The position numbers and the translations under genes were made by a program. A stretch of DNA of 64,000 nt, from the NCBI GenBank assembly GCA_904066235.2, contig CAJFCV020000001.1:11837291-11901290 (forward strand), given 5' to 3'. The notes under the pieces are model-generated. The model had not been told where the DNA came from. It searched no databases and worked only from the letters and a program-made list of their open reading frames with translations. The stretch is from Bursaphelenchus xylophilus (taxonomy: Eukaryota > Nematoda > Chromadorea > Rhabditida > Aphelenchoididae). Positions 24,384-37,000 of the stretch are shown piece by piece (the stretch's first letter is position 1; each line of letters starts with the position of its first letter).

Positions 24384-27300
24384 ATGGTGTCAGACCGAAA
24401 CGTCCCGACAGTTGACGAACTACATCAGAATTTATCCAAGGTATGTTGTTATTCATTGGTTTGATTGATTTTTAGGAGGAAACATGGCTAAAAGAGTTCC
24501 AAAAGTGCCAAAAACAAAATGAGACGATCAACGAAGAAGTCTGCAAGAGATTGGACAACTTTACCCAGCAAATCGACCAGTTGAGGGCACGGGTTGCTCC
24601 ACTATGCAACAAAACCACGAGCATTCAAAGGAAACAACAGAGTGAGTGAAGAAAGTTGATGTTACTGTGTGAAGAATTCTATATTATTTTGGTTCTATTA
24701 GTTGGAGCAAGCCTTGATTCAGCTTTCGAAAACGACTTATTTGACTATTTATGGAAATGAGAAAGGTTTTGAATGAATTGCTATCAGACGCCTAGCTAGC
24801 CTAGTGTAATATAAAAACTAAGCGAGCCCGATGTTCAAACAAGTTCTGGCGGTCAATACTTTTCATACAGGTGAAATGACTCATAATAGAGCTATGACAA
24901 CAGTAAGGGATGTCAGCTTGATCCACAAATGGTTTTATGTGAGATTTACCTTCACCATGACATTAGCTTCTTGAGCTCAATATAAATCATCTTCTAGTTG
25001 GTTCCAAAGAGGGAGAATATGAGTTAAAGTGCAGAAATGACCTCTATTATTAATGAAAGCTTTTATTTTCCTTTTTAAAAGTCCAATTGTACTAGTCTTG
25101 ACAACTCTTTTGCCTACTACAATATCAAAATCACAAAGACCCCCGTAAAATCTTACAAAACTCAACTCAATCTCCATTTCCATTTCCAGATGTGAAGAAG
25201 CTGCTTGGGATTGTCGAGGCGAGCATTCAATTCTACGGGAAGACGGTGGAATTCGAGTCGGCCTTCCGTCGCGGGACGGCCAACTTTTCCCTGCCCGAAT
25301 ATCTGGAGCGAATGGATGGGCTGCGGGAAGCGATCGCTTTCTTTGGCCGCAATTCCGCCCATAAAGGGCAGCTGGATACAATGGTCTGTGCAAATATTCG
25401 GATTGGGTGCGGTCCGGGATTAGTTTTCAATCAAGCGGGCTTCTGTTGACCTAGTGTAATATAATGGGCAAAAAATGGCTGAAAAGCGCGACAAATGCCG
25501 GGGAAATGACTTGTTTTGAGTAGAACAAAGGCTGAATTATCTTTACTTTGCGATTTCAGACATAATTTTGGTTTGGAATAGGCTGAAATCGTCAAGTTTT
25601 TCGATGGGTATCACCTGAAAATAGTGTAATATTTTTATGCTTCCACATTTTGAAATTTCTTTCAGATCTTATTAATTCTTCTATTTTACACCATGACATT
25701 TATTGTTACACCTTTTTTGAACCATCAAACACCATTTCTTACCTCGTTTTACCAACAGTTTACCTTATTTTAGCGCGACAGTTTCGAAGCCGGATGTTCC
25801 TTCCTGGAAACGGAGTTCAACAATGCAGTACGATCAGAGACCATTCCCTTGGATCCAGTGAAGATTGCCGACTGTCTAGATGAGAATTATGGTATGTTTT
25901 CCATCAAATTTTATATTGTTCATGTTTAGAGATCCCATCGACTCGAGTGTCGGACCTTAAAACCATCAAAGACACCTCGAAATTGGCGTTAATCGGGCGA
26001 TATCTTCATAAGAACACTAAGAACCGCGATTATTTGCAGTATTATGCAAACCATCGGGCTCAAAATATTGTGAAGACTTTGAGGTTGGCCAATGATCAAC
26101 TCCGCGGGTTTGCGCAAAATAAATCGACCAGAATTCAGTTTTTAAAAACGTAAGAGGTCATTTGGATGGTACTAGAAATAGTTTTGAGTGGTTTGGAGAG
26201 AAAAATTATATTATCCATGAGGTGCCTGATCTTCAAATTTACGTTATTTTTGTCTCAATTTTAGTACCTTCCGTCGAGGCAAAGGTGGAGAACGACAAGC
26301 AGATGATCCTTGGGGAGAAAGTGTCATGACTTTGACGGCAATTTCGTTTTCTATTCTCATGGCTATGGTCCAGGCAAGTGTAATATAATTTTCACTTTTA
26401 TTTCTTCGATTTTTAGATTGAAACTGAAGTAGTGGCTAAGATATTCCAGAACGTGGATGTGGAGGCTCAATTGGTTCGAAGTATTGCAAGCCCGCCGCTT
26501 CAAGAGGTCATGGAGAAGGTAATTTTTCAAAAATCAGATTGTTATTTGAATTTTAGGCACCGATAAATCAATTCGACGCGAATTTTGTCTCCATGATTCC
26601 GTTGGTGAGGATGCTGACGGTCCATTCCACTCAATTGACGGCCCTGACACAAAATGCCGGCCAATCCGAGCTTTATCAAACTTTTTGCCGCAATGTTTTC
26701 AGCAAAGGAGCTCATGTTATCAACGATTTCATAGATCATCTCACCAATGAGCACATGAGATTCGTCCCAGAGGACGGAAATGTCCATGAAATCACTTCGA
26801 ACACGATGAATTTCCTAAAAATCTTGGCGAAGTATCAAAATGTGGTGGTGAATGTGATGACCAGAAGTGGGAAAGCGGATGGAAGTGAGCCAGTATTGCC
26901 GAAATTGTTTTGTAAGTTAGTTTTTAGATTTTTGTTTTGAAATTTTAGGGAGAAAATGGAGCTTTGGCCTAAAATTACATTACTTTAGGTGAAAGATGAT
27001 TGTAAAGGCCCTTATTTTTAGCTCAAATCCTCGCTGCGCTTGGAGTTAACCTCAAAAACAAGTCCGGAGCATACGCGGACCCTTCACTTGCCGCGTTGTT
27101 CCTCTTCAATAACTTCACTTACATCAATAATGGCCTAAAAGAAGATCCCCTCAAAAAGATTGCAAGGGATGTGAAATCGGCTCAACTGGTATCATTCTAT
27201 GAACAACAGATCACAAGCTATCTGAAGAAGTATTTGGAGAGCTGGAATCGCGTTCTGACAGTGCTAAATGACGCTTCGAACAGCTCCGTCAAATCGAAAT

Positions 27301-27864
27301 ATGCGGTAAGGAGGGTTTTTTTAAATGGAATTTGATAAATTCCCTCAGGCACTAGAGGAAAAATTTTGGCGTAGAATGAAAGAGGAGTCCTTAAAGTATA
27401 TTACTGATGTATTTTCAGAACTTCAACAAAGAATTTGACAGTGTAATCGCGGCCCAGAAACATTTTTGTGTTGTGGACATTCCCACTGCTGAATTCATCC
27501 GACAACGAATCAAAGACATGGTTTTAGCGCCCTACATTGAATTCACAAGCAAGTAAGTGGTCTAGAGTTTGTTTTTGGAGAGATTTGAGAAAATAATATT
27601 AGAAAGTATGCCTAAAACATCAACTTTTGTCAAGGGTAATATAAAAAAATTATTAAAAAAGCTCTTTTTTGAATTTTAATAGAAGATAAAGCTAAATTGT
27701 GATGTCCAAAGTTGATTTAAAGATCCTGCAGCGTATTTTACAACCCATTATGACCTTTCAGACACTCCCAAGAAGCCTCCAACTTCAACCTGGACCGCCA
27801 ACTCAAATACGACGCGGAGTCGGTGGAGATTATCATAAATCGTCTGTTCGACGTCTCATATTAA
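24384..27864 (+). CDS. exoc-7: Exocyst complex component EXO70/EXOC7
   Basis: Subunit of the octameric exocyst, which tethers secretory vesicles to the plasma membrane; EXO70 binds PI(4,5)P2 through its C-terminal domain. Eleven exons (24384-24440, 24476-24641, 25190-25383, 25774-25891, 25930-26149, 26265-26373, 26417-26518, 26557-26911, 27022-27305, 27419-27552, 27762-27864) give 613 residues in frame, near the usual 650. Diagnostic blocks are STRVSDLKTIKDTSKLALIG, GNVHEITSNTMNFLKIL, LAALFLFNNFTYI and the end AESVEIIINRLFDVSY. The intron after VQ at 26373 begins GCAAGT, so it is a GC-AG intron; the only GT alternative would bring a stop. That donor overlaps the dispersed motif (CAAGTGTAATATAA). 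It converges with mcm-4. Confidence 0.95.
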
Positions 27865-28173
27865 TGGCGTATCAACTGCTGATGTCCATTCCAAACTTCT
27901 TCTTGCATATTCTGTGATACTTTTTGAATCTGCGATATTTTTCCAATGTTTTCTACTTATTTTGGCTAAATCTCTATTATAATATAATAAGAACCATTTT
28001 TTTCAATATTCTCGTTTTATTTAGACAATTACAAGCGTGAGGAGTATTCAATGGTAAGTGATATTTGAAAAAGTTAGAAAAATTACATTAAAATTCGAAA
28101 AATCTCAAAAAAATTGAGTAAATTATCATGAATAACATTGAAGGAGATCTTAAACTTTGAAAAAAGTGTAAAA
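27865..28173. other. Short convergent spacer between exoc-7 and mcm-4
   Basis: AT-rich sequence with the two 3' ends. I see no gene or clear repeat in it. Confidence 0.5.
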
Positions 28174-31100
28174 TTACAAAACAAGTGAAACTTTGTCACT
28201 GGTTTTGTTGATTTTCTGTTCCTTTACCAGTAGTTGGAGGGCTTCATTGAACACATGCTTGTCCACCGTCGTATCATCGGCTCTCATTTCATTCAAAAGT
28301 TTGTGGAGACTCATTTGGGTGACGTTTCGTTGCGTGAAAAGTTTGATAATCTTCTCCGAGAGGGCGGAGGCGTGTTGGCGAGTGGATTCGGCCACTCCGG
28401 TCGCCAGGATGCCCACATCAACAAAGCCAGTGTCGGGGTCGACGGCCGATTGGCACAGGGCCTTCATGTAGAGTCTGAAATGAAAAAATCATAGCTTTAA
28501 AAGAAGCGAAAAGGAGAAGTACCCTGCTCCAAACACACACAGACAAATAACATGACTGTAAAAAAATCTGTCTTTGTTACAGTGACCGACCCGATACAGT
28601 GGCAAAAAACATACCATAATTACAGTAATCTTGAAGTGAAAATATTTTTTTGAGGTTTGGTTTAGAGCGTGGAAAGTGTCTGCAGTTGAAAGGATTCAAA
28701 ATCTGGGGTTATAGAGGTGTCATGATGATGGATTTTTTATAAATTTAGAAAAATTAGGTTTTTGAAGTTTTTACAGTGATGGACCTGACACAGTGGCATA
28801 AAACGTACCATTTTGCATCCGGAAAGTATCAAAAAATGTAGAAAAATACCTCCCTCTCCCAGTGAAAAACTTCTATTTTCAAAGCGCGCCCTTCAAAACG
28901 GAGTTTTTTCACTTGGAGAGGGAAGCATTTTGCAAAACTTTTTGATACTTCCCGGAAGCAAAATGGTGCGTTTTTTGCCACTGTATCAGGTCCGTCACTG
29001 TGAAAACTTCAAGAACCTAATTTTTTATGTAAATTTATAAAAATCCGTCATCATGACACCTCTATAACCCCAGATTTTTAATACCTTTCAACTGCAGACA
29101 CTTTCCACGCTCTAAACCAATACTCAAAAAATATTTTCACTTCAAGATTACTGTAATTTCCCCGATTTTCAATTCATCGATGACACATTTTTTGGAATTC
29201 TAAAAAAATTCAAAATTCCGTTCAAACCTCTCAATTCCCCCTATAAACCGACCAATCAACTTACTGATATGCCTCGTCCACATCCTCCTTCTCCACCCAT
29301 TCACTGAGTCTCATTTTGGCCGTGGCTTCGGAGAGTCGAATCAACGACTCCAGTTGCCTCGAATAGGCGGTGATGTGGCCAGTCCTCTTGCCCGCTTCTC
29401 TCATCTCCAGATAGTATTGGAGGAGTGCTTGGTCGGCATTCTGACTCAGTTTGGGGTTGATGTTGTCCTTGGCATAGGCAATGTAATCTCTGAAAAAAGG
29501 GTATAAAATTCTTTCAAAAGAGGTATGGCAATGCCCTTAAAACATCAATGAAGACTCGCCATGTTCAATTTTTCGACAAAAAATGATCAAAATTTAAAAA
29601 TAATAAGGTGCATTTGTATCTACTACAATGTCCAAAAATCATCAGCAATTCATTCAAAAAGCATTCTCAACAAACTAAAACAACTTTTTAGGTCTTCACA
29701 AAAAATTTCAATACCAAAAAAACCTAAAATTAAAGAAAATTTTTTCTCCACCTACTACAATATCCAAAAAACTTCCAAAAGCCCTTTGAACCCCAGATTT
29801 ACCCTCAAAGCTCCCCCCAACTGCTCTAAACTCCTTTCCACCTCAATTTTAAACCTTCACTAACCTCAACAATGCAATATCCAGAGTTGCATGAACCTCT
29901 TCTTCCAAGTCCTCTCTATTCACATAAAAGTTGACCAAATGCCTGGCCAGTCTTCTATCATACTCTTCTGTTTTGGGATCGATGATTAAGAAGATCAAAT
30001 CGAATCTGGACAACAACGTATGGGGTAAGTTGATGTTTTCGATGATAGTTTTCTTCTGATCCCACTTGGATCCGATTGGATTTGCGGCGGCCAAGATGGA
30101 CGTTCTGGCGTTCAGCTGACAAATGATGCCGGCTTTGGCGATACTGAGGGTCTGTTGTTCCATAACTTCGTGGAGGATGGACCTGGTGGAGTCGCTCATT
30201 TTGTCGAACTCATCGATGCAGCACACTCCATTGTCGGCCATGACCAACGCACCGGTCTGCAGGACCACTCCCTTTGTTTCCGGCTCTCGGGCGATGGATG
30301 CGGTCAGACCGACGGCCGAGGAGCCTTTTCCGGAGGTGTATTGGGAGCGGGGCATCAACTTGTAAATATATTGAAGCAGTTGGGACTTGGCTGTTCCCGG
30401 ATCTCCGCACAGCAGGACGTTGATCTCGGCCCGCAATTTGCTGCGATTTTCGTTTTCCTTGGTTGGTTTGCGAGTACCACCAAACAGTTGGCAAAGGAGG
30501 CCTTGTTTCACATCTTCATGACCAAAAATTTGAGGCGCCAATGCGGAACAGAGCCGGTGGATAATGTCGGGCTGCTTGGAGAGGTTGATAATTTCTTGGA
30601 TTCGGTCTTCGGACAAATAACTTCTGAAAAAAAAACAAAAATTCACACGAATGATGGGTAAGGAGTGAATTGAAGGAGTTTTGGATGAGATTTGGGTGAT
30701 TTTTTGACTGGAAATAGCAATTTTTCCCATGGATAATAGAGGGTGTTCCGAGAAATGTGCCGGAAAGTTTTTGTCGGTTTCTTGGCGCTCAGTGAAGATA
30801 TCAAAAAAAAAAAATCCTTTTGCAGAGTAAAGAAGAAGATGGGCGGTTTTTGGCCCAAAATTATCATTTCCTCCGCCAACGCAGAAGGTAGTACATTCGG
30901 CGAAGATTTTTGATCGCTTTTTTGGTCATCACACCAATCTTAAAAGTTTTTTTTATGAATTTTGATGACGGAAAAGGGGACATTTGCGTATTTTTATGTT
31001 TATAAATATGTACAGTGAGGGACCGGATCCAATGGAAAAAAACGTCTCATTTTGCATCCCGGAAGGGACCAAAACGACTCCAAACCCTTCCCTTCTCTAA

Positions 31101-33342
31101 GCTAAAAAACTCCGCTTTGAAAATCGCGCCCTTTCCTTCAAGGCGGGATCTTCAAAGCGGGGTTTTTTAGATTAGAGAAGGGAAGGGTTTGGAGTCCTTT
31201 TGGTCCCCTCCGGGATGCAAAATGAGACGTTTTTTGCCATTGGATCATGTCCCTCACTGTATTTGCTTACCCGAAGCCGAGTCATGGCCTCCTCCGAATG
31301 CTTGATAAACATGAACATACACAAATATCCTCCTTTCCATCATCAAAATTCATAAAAAAAGCGTTTAAGATCGGTGTGATGACCAAAAAAGCGATCAAAA
31401 GTCTCCGCCGAATACACTACCTTCTGCGTTGGCGGAGAAAATGATAATTTTGGGCAAAAAACCGCCCATCTTCTTCTTTATTCCGCAAAAAGAATTTTTT
31501 TGGATATCTTCACTGAGCGCCAAGAACTCGACAAAAACTTTCCGGCACATTTCTCGAAACACCCTGTATTATCCATCAGAAATCTGGCTATTTCCAATCA
31601 AAAATCACTCAAATCTCATCCAAAACTCCTTCAATTCACTCCTTACCCATCATTCGTGTCATGAAGTCGATTCTGATTCATCTTTCTAAAGTGTAGCACA
31701 TCGATGGAGGTTGACAAAATCGCATTCAACGCCGTTTTGGCCGGATGCACCCGATTAAAATTTCCTCTGAAGATTCCGGTGACCGAAACTCGGTCTCCCG
31801 GATGCACATTCTCCACCAAGGCTCCATGGACGACCAAATTGACAGTGTGTTGGGTCTGGCCGGTGTTCTCATCGCCGGGGATTTCCTGGAGTTTCACAAT
31901 TTGTTTGTCCAAAAAGATGGAAAGATTGTGGATGAGTTGGAAGCAGTAGGTGTTGCCGCAGTTCGTACAGGTAGTGGGCTCTTCAATTCGTCCACGATCC
32001 ACGTCACATTCATGCTAAAAAATATTAATACTCTCCATGGATAATATAATTCCAAAGACCCCAAAAGCTCAATGAAACCAATCTCTGTATGCATCTAAAA
32101 CAGGTTCAAGGTTCACTAGACACCCATATAAACTTTGTTTTCCCATTACTCACCGGGAAATTGCAGACGGAGCACTTGAAATACGCCTGTCTCATCTCTG
32201 GGATCAATGGAGAAATTCGGACGACCATCCCGTTTGTGGTAATCAACTGTTCGATATCTAAAAGCCAATCAAACAACTGATAATCTACTCACCTTCAGGA
32301 TTCAAATCCCTCAGACTTTTGGTCTGCTCAGCATTAAATGGGCGCACTTCAATTGGAGAGTTCAAAATCTTCCGGTATTTTGCTTCGAAGATCTCGTTCA
32401 CAACCATGTCCAAATAAGGAATCACATCAGCGGGATAGGCGATCACCATTCGATACAACGACTCCTTGTAGAGTTTGACATGGCCAAGATTCAAATTGAG
32501 AATTGGGATTTCAGAGATGTTGATCTCGGCCAAACGTTGAAGGTAATATGGTTCGTCGAGGTTCATCTCAGTCCGTTTACCATCTTCTCCGACAGCTGTA
32601 GTCTCATCTTCATCCACTTGGCCGGCCTAGAACAACATCTTTTTATCAAAAATTCCATTCGCAGACACCTAAACGTCAAGTGCAATATAACTTTACAAAA
32701 TCTCACCTTGAAATTGTTAATAAACTCGCGGAATTGCGCTTGAACAACGTCGACAGCAATGCGAGTACCCCAGATGTACATTTTCTGTCCTGCCGGGACT
32801 TGTTCTTCGTCAAGTTCCATGTTGAGTTGATCGTCGGCTTCGTTGACTTGAATTGTTCGATGATGAGGATTGGCGAGACCGGAGAGGTCAGCACGGACTC
32901 GAGGACCTTGCCGACCTTGAGATCTGTTAGTTCCGGAGGAGACATGAGAAAAGGCCGAGACCATGGAACCGCCAAACTCCGAGCCATAGTGAAGAGCACT
33001 GGCTTCTAAAATAAGGTCGTTAGAGTAAAAAGAGAATATAAAAATGAAAGAAAGGCCTGCAAAATACATTTATCAGCAACTAGAAAGCTATCTAATAAAA
33101 GGAAATTATCGAGTTTTGACAAACGACCATTTTTTATATTGCACTAGGCAGAAGATCAAAAAGTTGCAAAAATGGTACGTTTATGGTACATTCTCGCTGC
33201 AAACTTGTGGTAAAAGTTCCTCCTATGTATTATCTTCCTCCCACACTCTATTTCAACCTAAACTTTCGATGTACAAGATCAATTACTTACCACTTTGCAT
33301 AGAAGGAGCCGGAGAAGGTGCACGTCCTGGATTGTCCGACAT
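28174..33342 (-). CDS. mcm-4: MCM4, subunit of the replicative MCM2-7 helicase
   Basis: AAA+ subunit of the ring helicase that licenses and unwinds replication origins in the nucleus. Eight exons (33342-33291, 33005-32707, 32626-32293, 32257-32154, 32014-31647, 30623-29865, 29489-29265, 28474-28174) give 813 residues, as expected for MCM4. The N-terminal region is Ser/Pro/Arg rich, as in MCM4 where DDK phosphorylates it. MCM4-specific [12 protein letters not shown] follows, then a zinc site (CSVC and CTNC), Walker [10 protein letters not shown], Walker [10 protein letters not shown], arginine finger SRFD and a winged-helix C-terminus. Two introns, 28475-29264 and 30624-31646, hold the palindromes P2 and P3. 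P3 reaches 12 bases into exon 5. Confidence 0.97.
28546..29155. repeat. Long palindrome P2 with shared core, plus a half core beside it
   Basis: Arms 28621 to about 28768 and about 29017 to 29155 are complementary, for example AGTAATCTTGAAGTG against CACTTCAAGATTACT, and CACTTTCCACGC on the right against GCGTGGAAAGTG on the left. The core at about 28769-29016 runs from ACAGTGATGGACCTG to CAGGTCCGTCACTG. Just outside the left arm, 28546-28618 repeats only the first part of a core (CTGTCTTTGTTACAGTG, then CAGTGGCAAAAAAC), so a solo half element or an earlier event lies next to the palindrome. It lies in the last mcm-4 intron. Confidence 0.83.
30646..31658. repeat. Long palindrome P3 with shared core, overlapping an mcm-4 exon end
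   Basis: About 1,013 bases long. Outer arms match closely: ACGAATGATGGGTAAGG at 30648 against CCTTACCCATCATTCGT at 31641-31657, and AAACTTTCCGGCACATTTC at 31537 as the complement of the stretch near 30755. The core at about 31013-31262 is a diverged family member (ACAGTGAGGGACCGG to the complementary CCCTCACTGT) with TTTTGCATCCCGG inside. The right end covers the last 12 coding bases and the 5' splice site of mcm-4 exon 5, so the left arm carries an extra copy of that exon end about 20 bases upstream (in + coordinates, downstream) of the exon 6 acceptor at 30624. Confidence 0.87.
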
Positions 33343-34069
33343 ATTTCAAATTAAACAAGTCAAGAAGATCCTCGAAACACTGGTTGATGAACAGAATGTT
33401 CTCCTTGACGAAATTTTTTTTCTTTTTTCACTTTGAAGAAATACGAGCGCGCCAGTTTTGGATCACGCAACGAAGAATTGGCATTCTGTTTGTGAGCCAA
33501 AAAATGGCCGCAAACTAATCGAAATGACTTTACCATGCCTTTAGCAGTATTATAAACAATTTTAGCGACCACGATACTTACAGCACGATGATTTATTACA
33601 AAAAAATACTCGTATGTTACAGTAGTATAAATTAGGACAAAATTCTTGAGATATGATGATATAACCAAGTAGACTAATGATATAAAAGATAACCGTGGCA
33701 ATGTTCAAGTGATTTTTAAAGCACATCGGGATTTGTTTTTTGATCTTGGGATAAAATTTGGGTCACCGAAATACCTGATATGAACCAACAAAAAAACTAG
33801 TGTTACGTTAAATGCACTAGGATTTCAGATGATCACAATGCATTTTAGAGAAGACAAATCTATATTCTTTAAGTTTTAACGTAGAATCTCAAGACAGTAA
33901 GTGAATTCGACGGCGTTTTAAGATTTAGAGCCACCTGGAGGGTAGTACAATATAAAATAAAGGCAAACTCCAAAAAAGATTTGAAAAAATCGGAGAAATG
34001 AATATCACATAGAAAGAAGAAGGATAAGAGTTTGTAATAAGACTAAATTCGACTAGACTACACTCAATA
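33343..34069. other. Spacer between mcm-4 start and helicase-gene end
   Basis: No gene seen. It contains the dispersed motif near 33945-33957 and the probable 3' end of the helicase transcript. A gap of about 730 bases is long for a typical nematode operon, so I do not propose one here. Confidence 0.5.
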
Positions 34070-37000
34070 TTATTCTGCTACACCACTATCTTGGCTAAGG
34101 TCGGGGCTGTCGATACTCTCGCCTTCACTCCAATTTTGCATGGCTCTCTGTAGTCCGGGGCTCAGCGAGATGGTGGGTTTGACTCTGGCCATATCCGCCC
34201 ACTCATAGCTGGTCATCGGTCGCGGACGAAAGAATTCCTCCATCTGTTTCCACTGTTTTTTTACAACCCTCTTTCCCACCAACGGAGTGACCGGCTGATC
34301 ATAATTGAGGGGAACCTCCACAAAGACGAGCTGGGAGCACTTCAGAATTGGCAGGAACACCTTCCCATTGAGTCGGCAGATCACAACAGAGCCAAGAATT
34401 TGGCCGCATTTTCCGTGATCAGTCAGATTTTGACATCGGATCTAAAAGTATATTATTTTAGTCAAAAATTTGGAAAAAAGCGTGTTAATCGGGAAAGACA
34501 TGCATAAATGGATGTAAAATAAGATAGATGTGACCTGCTCACAACAATAGAAATGTGTTATGACTAATTACCTCAAATTGGTTGAAGATTTTCGAGGAAT
34601 TTCCAGAGTTTATCTGAAAAAACGAGGAGGGATTTAACTGAAAAGAGAGGTCAGACCTGGAAATATACAACGTGTATAGCAAGATAAGTTTATGGAAGAC
34701 TGAAAAATCATCTTTAGACTAGAGTCAACCCAATTTTTAGGAAAAAATTAGTTTTATTTTAAAAAATAAGGCAAAAATTGCGAAAAATTCGAAAAAATCT
34801 ATAAAAAATAGTGGCTATAGTAAAAACAAGTATCCAAAGAGCTAAATGAATATTTAAAATTATTCATCCTACCTAGTAACAATAAAAAAATATAGTTTCC
34901 GAAGCAAAAATTGTCGATTTGCCCAAAAATCATCATTTTGACCTTATTTTAGGCGAAAAATCGCAAAATTTCCCATTTGCACTCAAATTTTTCAGCTTTA
35001 ACCTAAAGCATAGACAACAACAGACTTTCTAGGCCCCAAACCAACTTTAATTCTCCTATTTTTCCTTACCTTTCCAACGGTGGGCTCAGTTGAATCGATT
35101 CGATCTGCCTTCAAGTATTCTGTCGTTTCTACCCTCATCCAAATGCGACTATCCGCCGCTGTGAAGTGCGAGGCATTCTTGAAAATCTTCGTGGAATGAA
35201 CTAGGAACCCATTACATCCACTGGAAATATTACTTTAGCTGTTACACATTACACCTAGTATAATAAAAAAAACATCAAATTCTTACCGGCAAGCCACGAC
35301 ATAATCGTGTTTTCTCCGCGAAAACGCCTCCTTAGCCTCTTCGGCTTCAATCCGCCGCATATCTCGCTCATTTTTGTTCGCGCTTATCTGCGCTTTCACC
35401 TAAAGTAATGTAAATGTCAAGTGTAATATAAAAAGTTGTTACTTTGTCCTGAAAATCAACTAGGTTGTTGTCGATGAGGTCGAGGGCTGCTCTCATCAGA
35501 CGAACTCGTTCTTGATTCGTTTCTTCCATTTTTTGTATCCATTCATTTTCGGCGATTAAGATGCTCCTGGCTCCCTGAGCTCGACCACGTCCTGCAAATC
35601 AACAAAATCAGTCCCACCTCAGCTCCTTATGACTCTTTAAAACGCGTTTTATTACAAATCGTAGTTTGGCCCGGACATTGTTAAAATCGATGTCTCAGAA
35701 TTGAACGAAAATTGGTCAACTTAATCACTGATAGCCACAAAACATTCGCTTTCTTTATTTTTGCCCAAAATTACTATATGACGGCATACTGTAACATTTT
35801 TTAAAAAAAAAGATATGCCCTAAACGAGAAAACAAAGTGCTATTTTAGCGCAAATCGAGTTCAAGTGTATGTTTTCGACGATGCTGAATATTTTTGTAAT
35901 TGTCACCGAACACCAAAAATTACATCTAAGCTATGTTACACATGAGGCAACATACCATTTCGGGCATAAAAAATGCAGTTTGGACGAGGCGCAGATTTTG
36001 AAACCGGAATAATAAACTTCAAGCCTCGTCTAACAAACCATAAAAATTTCAGAAAGATCAAATATATAGTTTTTGAGATATCGGACATTAAATGTCTCAT
36101 GTGCAAGACCACCTTGACCCCGAAAAAATCTGGCATTCTTAGGTTTTTGGCAAGGCGCAGATTTTGAAAGTTTCCAGTACATTGTTATGACATTTTAAGA
36201 GGATACAGAAAGTTTCAGAGGAAAAAAATGAATAGTTTTTGAGAAATGGACCAAAATACCTTGTTTTAGGTCATCAGATGCCCGAAAAAATCTGGCATTC
36301 TTAGGTTTTTGGCTAGGCGCAGATTTTGAAAATTTCCAAAACATTTTTATGAGATTTTAGGGGGATATAGAAAGTTTCAGAGGAAAAAAATGAATAGTTT
36401 TTGAGAAATGGACCAAAATACCTTGTTTTAGGTCATCAGAACACAGAATCGTACCCTTCGGCGTACATTTGACAAAAGTTTTGCAGAGAGCTCGAATTTA
36501 TTTGTGACAATTTGGAGAAAAAAACAGTAACACACATATATCTCGGAAAAAAAGAGATGCCGAAGAAAATTGGTCGAATTTTCCAGCAACTTGACCTATA
36601 ACAGGTTCACCATGGTCGATATCTCAAAAACTATTCACTTTTTTCCACTGAAACTTTCTGTATCCTCTTAAAATGTCATAAAAATGTATTGGAAACTTTC
36701 AAAATATGCGCCTAGCCAAAAACCTAAGAATGCCAGATTTTTTCGGGCATCTGATGACCTAAAACAAGGTATTTTGGTCCATTTCTCAAAAACTATTCAT
36801 TTTTTTCCTCTGAAACTTTCTGTATCCTCTTAAAATGTCATAAAAATGTATTGGAAACTTTCAAAATCTGCGCCTAGCCAAAAACCTAAGAATGCCAGAT
36901 TTTTTCGGGCATCTGATGACCTAAAACAAGGTATTTTGGTCCATTTCTCAAAAACTATTCATTTTTTTCCTCTGAAACTTTCTGCATCCTCTTAAAATGT

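Noticed and set aside
24384..27864. COG6 as the identity of the + strand gene
   Set aside because: N-terminal helices alone looked similar, but the C-terminal blocks and the ending INRLFDVSY fit EXO70 clearly.
31429..31689. Open frame of 86 codons resembling one on the opposite strand at 30643-30879
   Set aside because: Both are products of the P3 arms and overlap an intron.
35973..36167. Open frame of 64 codons, with a nearly identical product from the opposite strand at 37347-37541
   Set aside because: The two are mirror images produced by the arms of palindrome P6, not genes.
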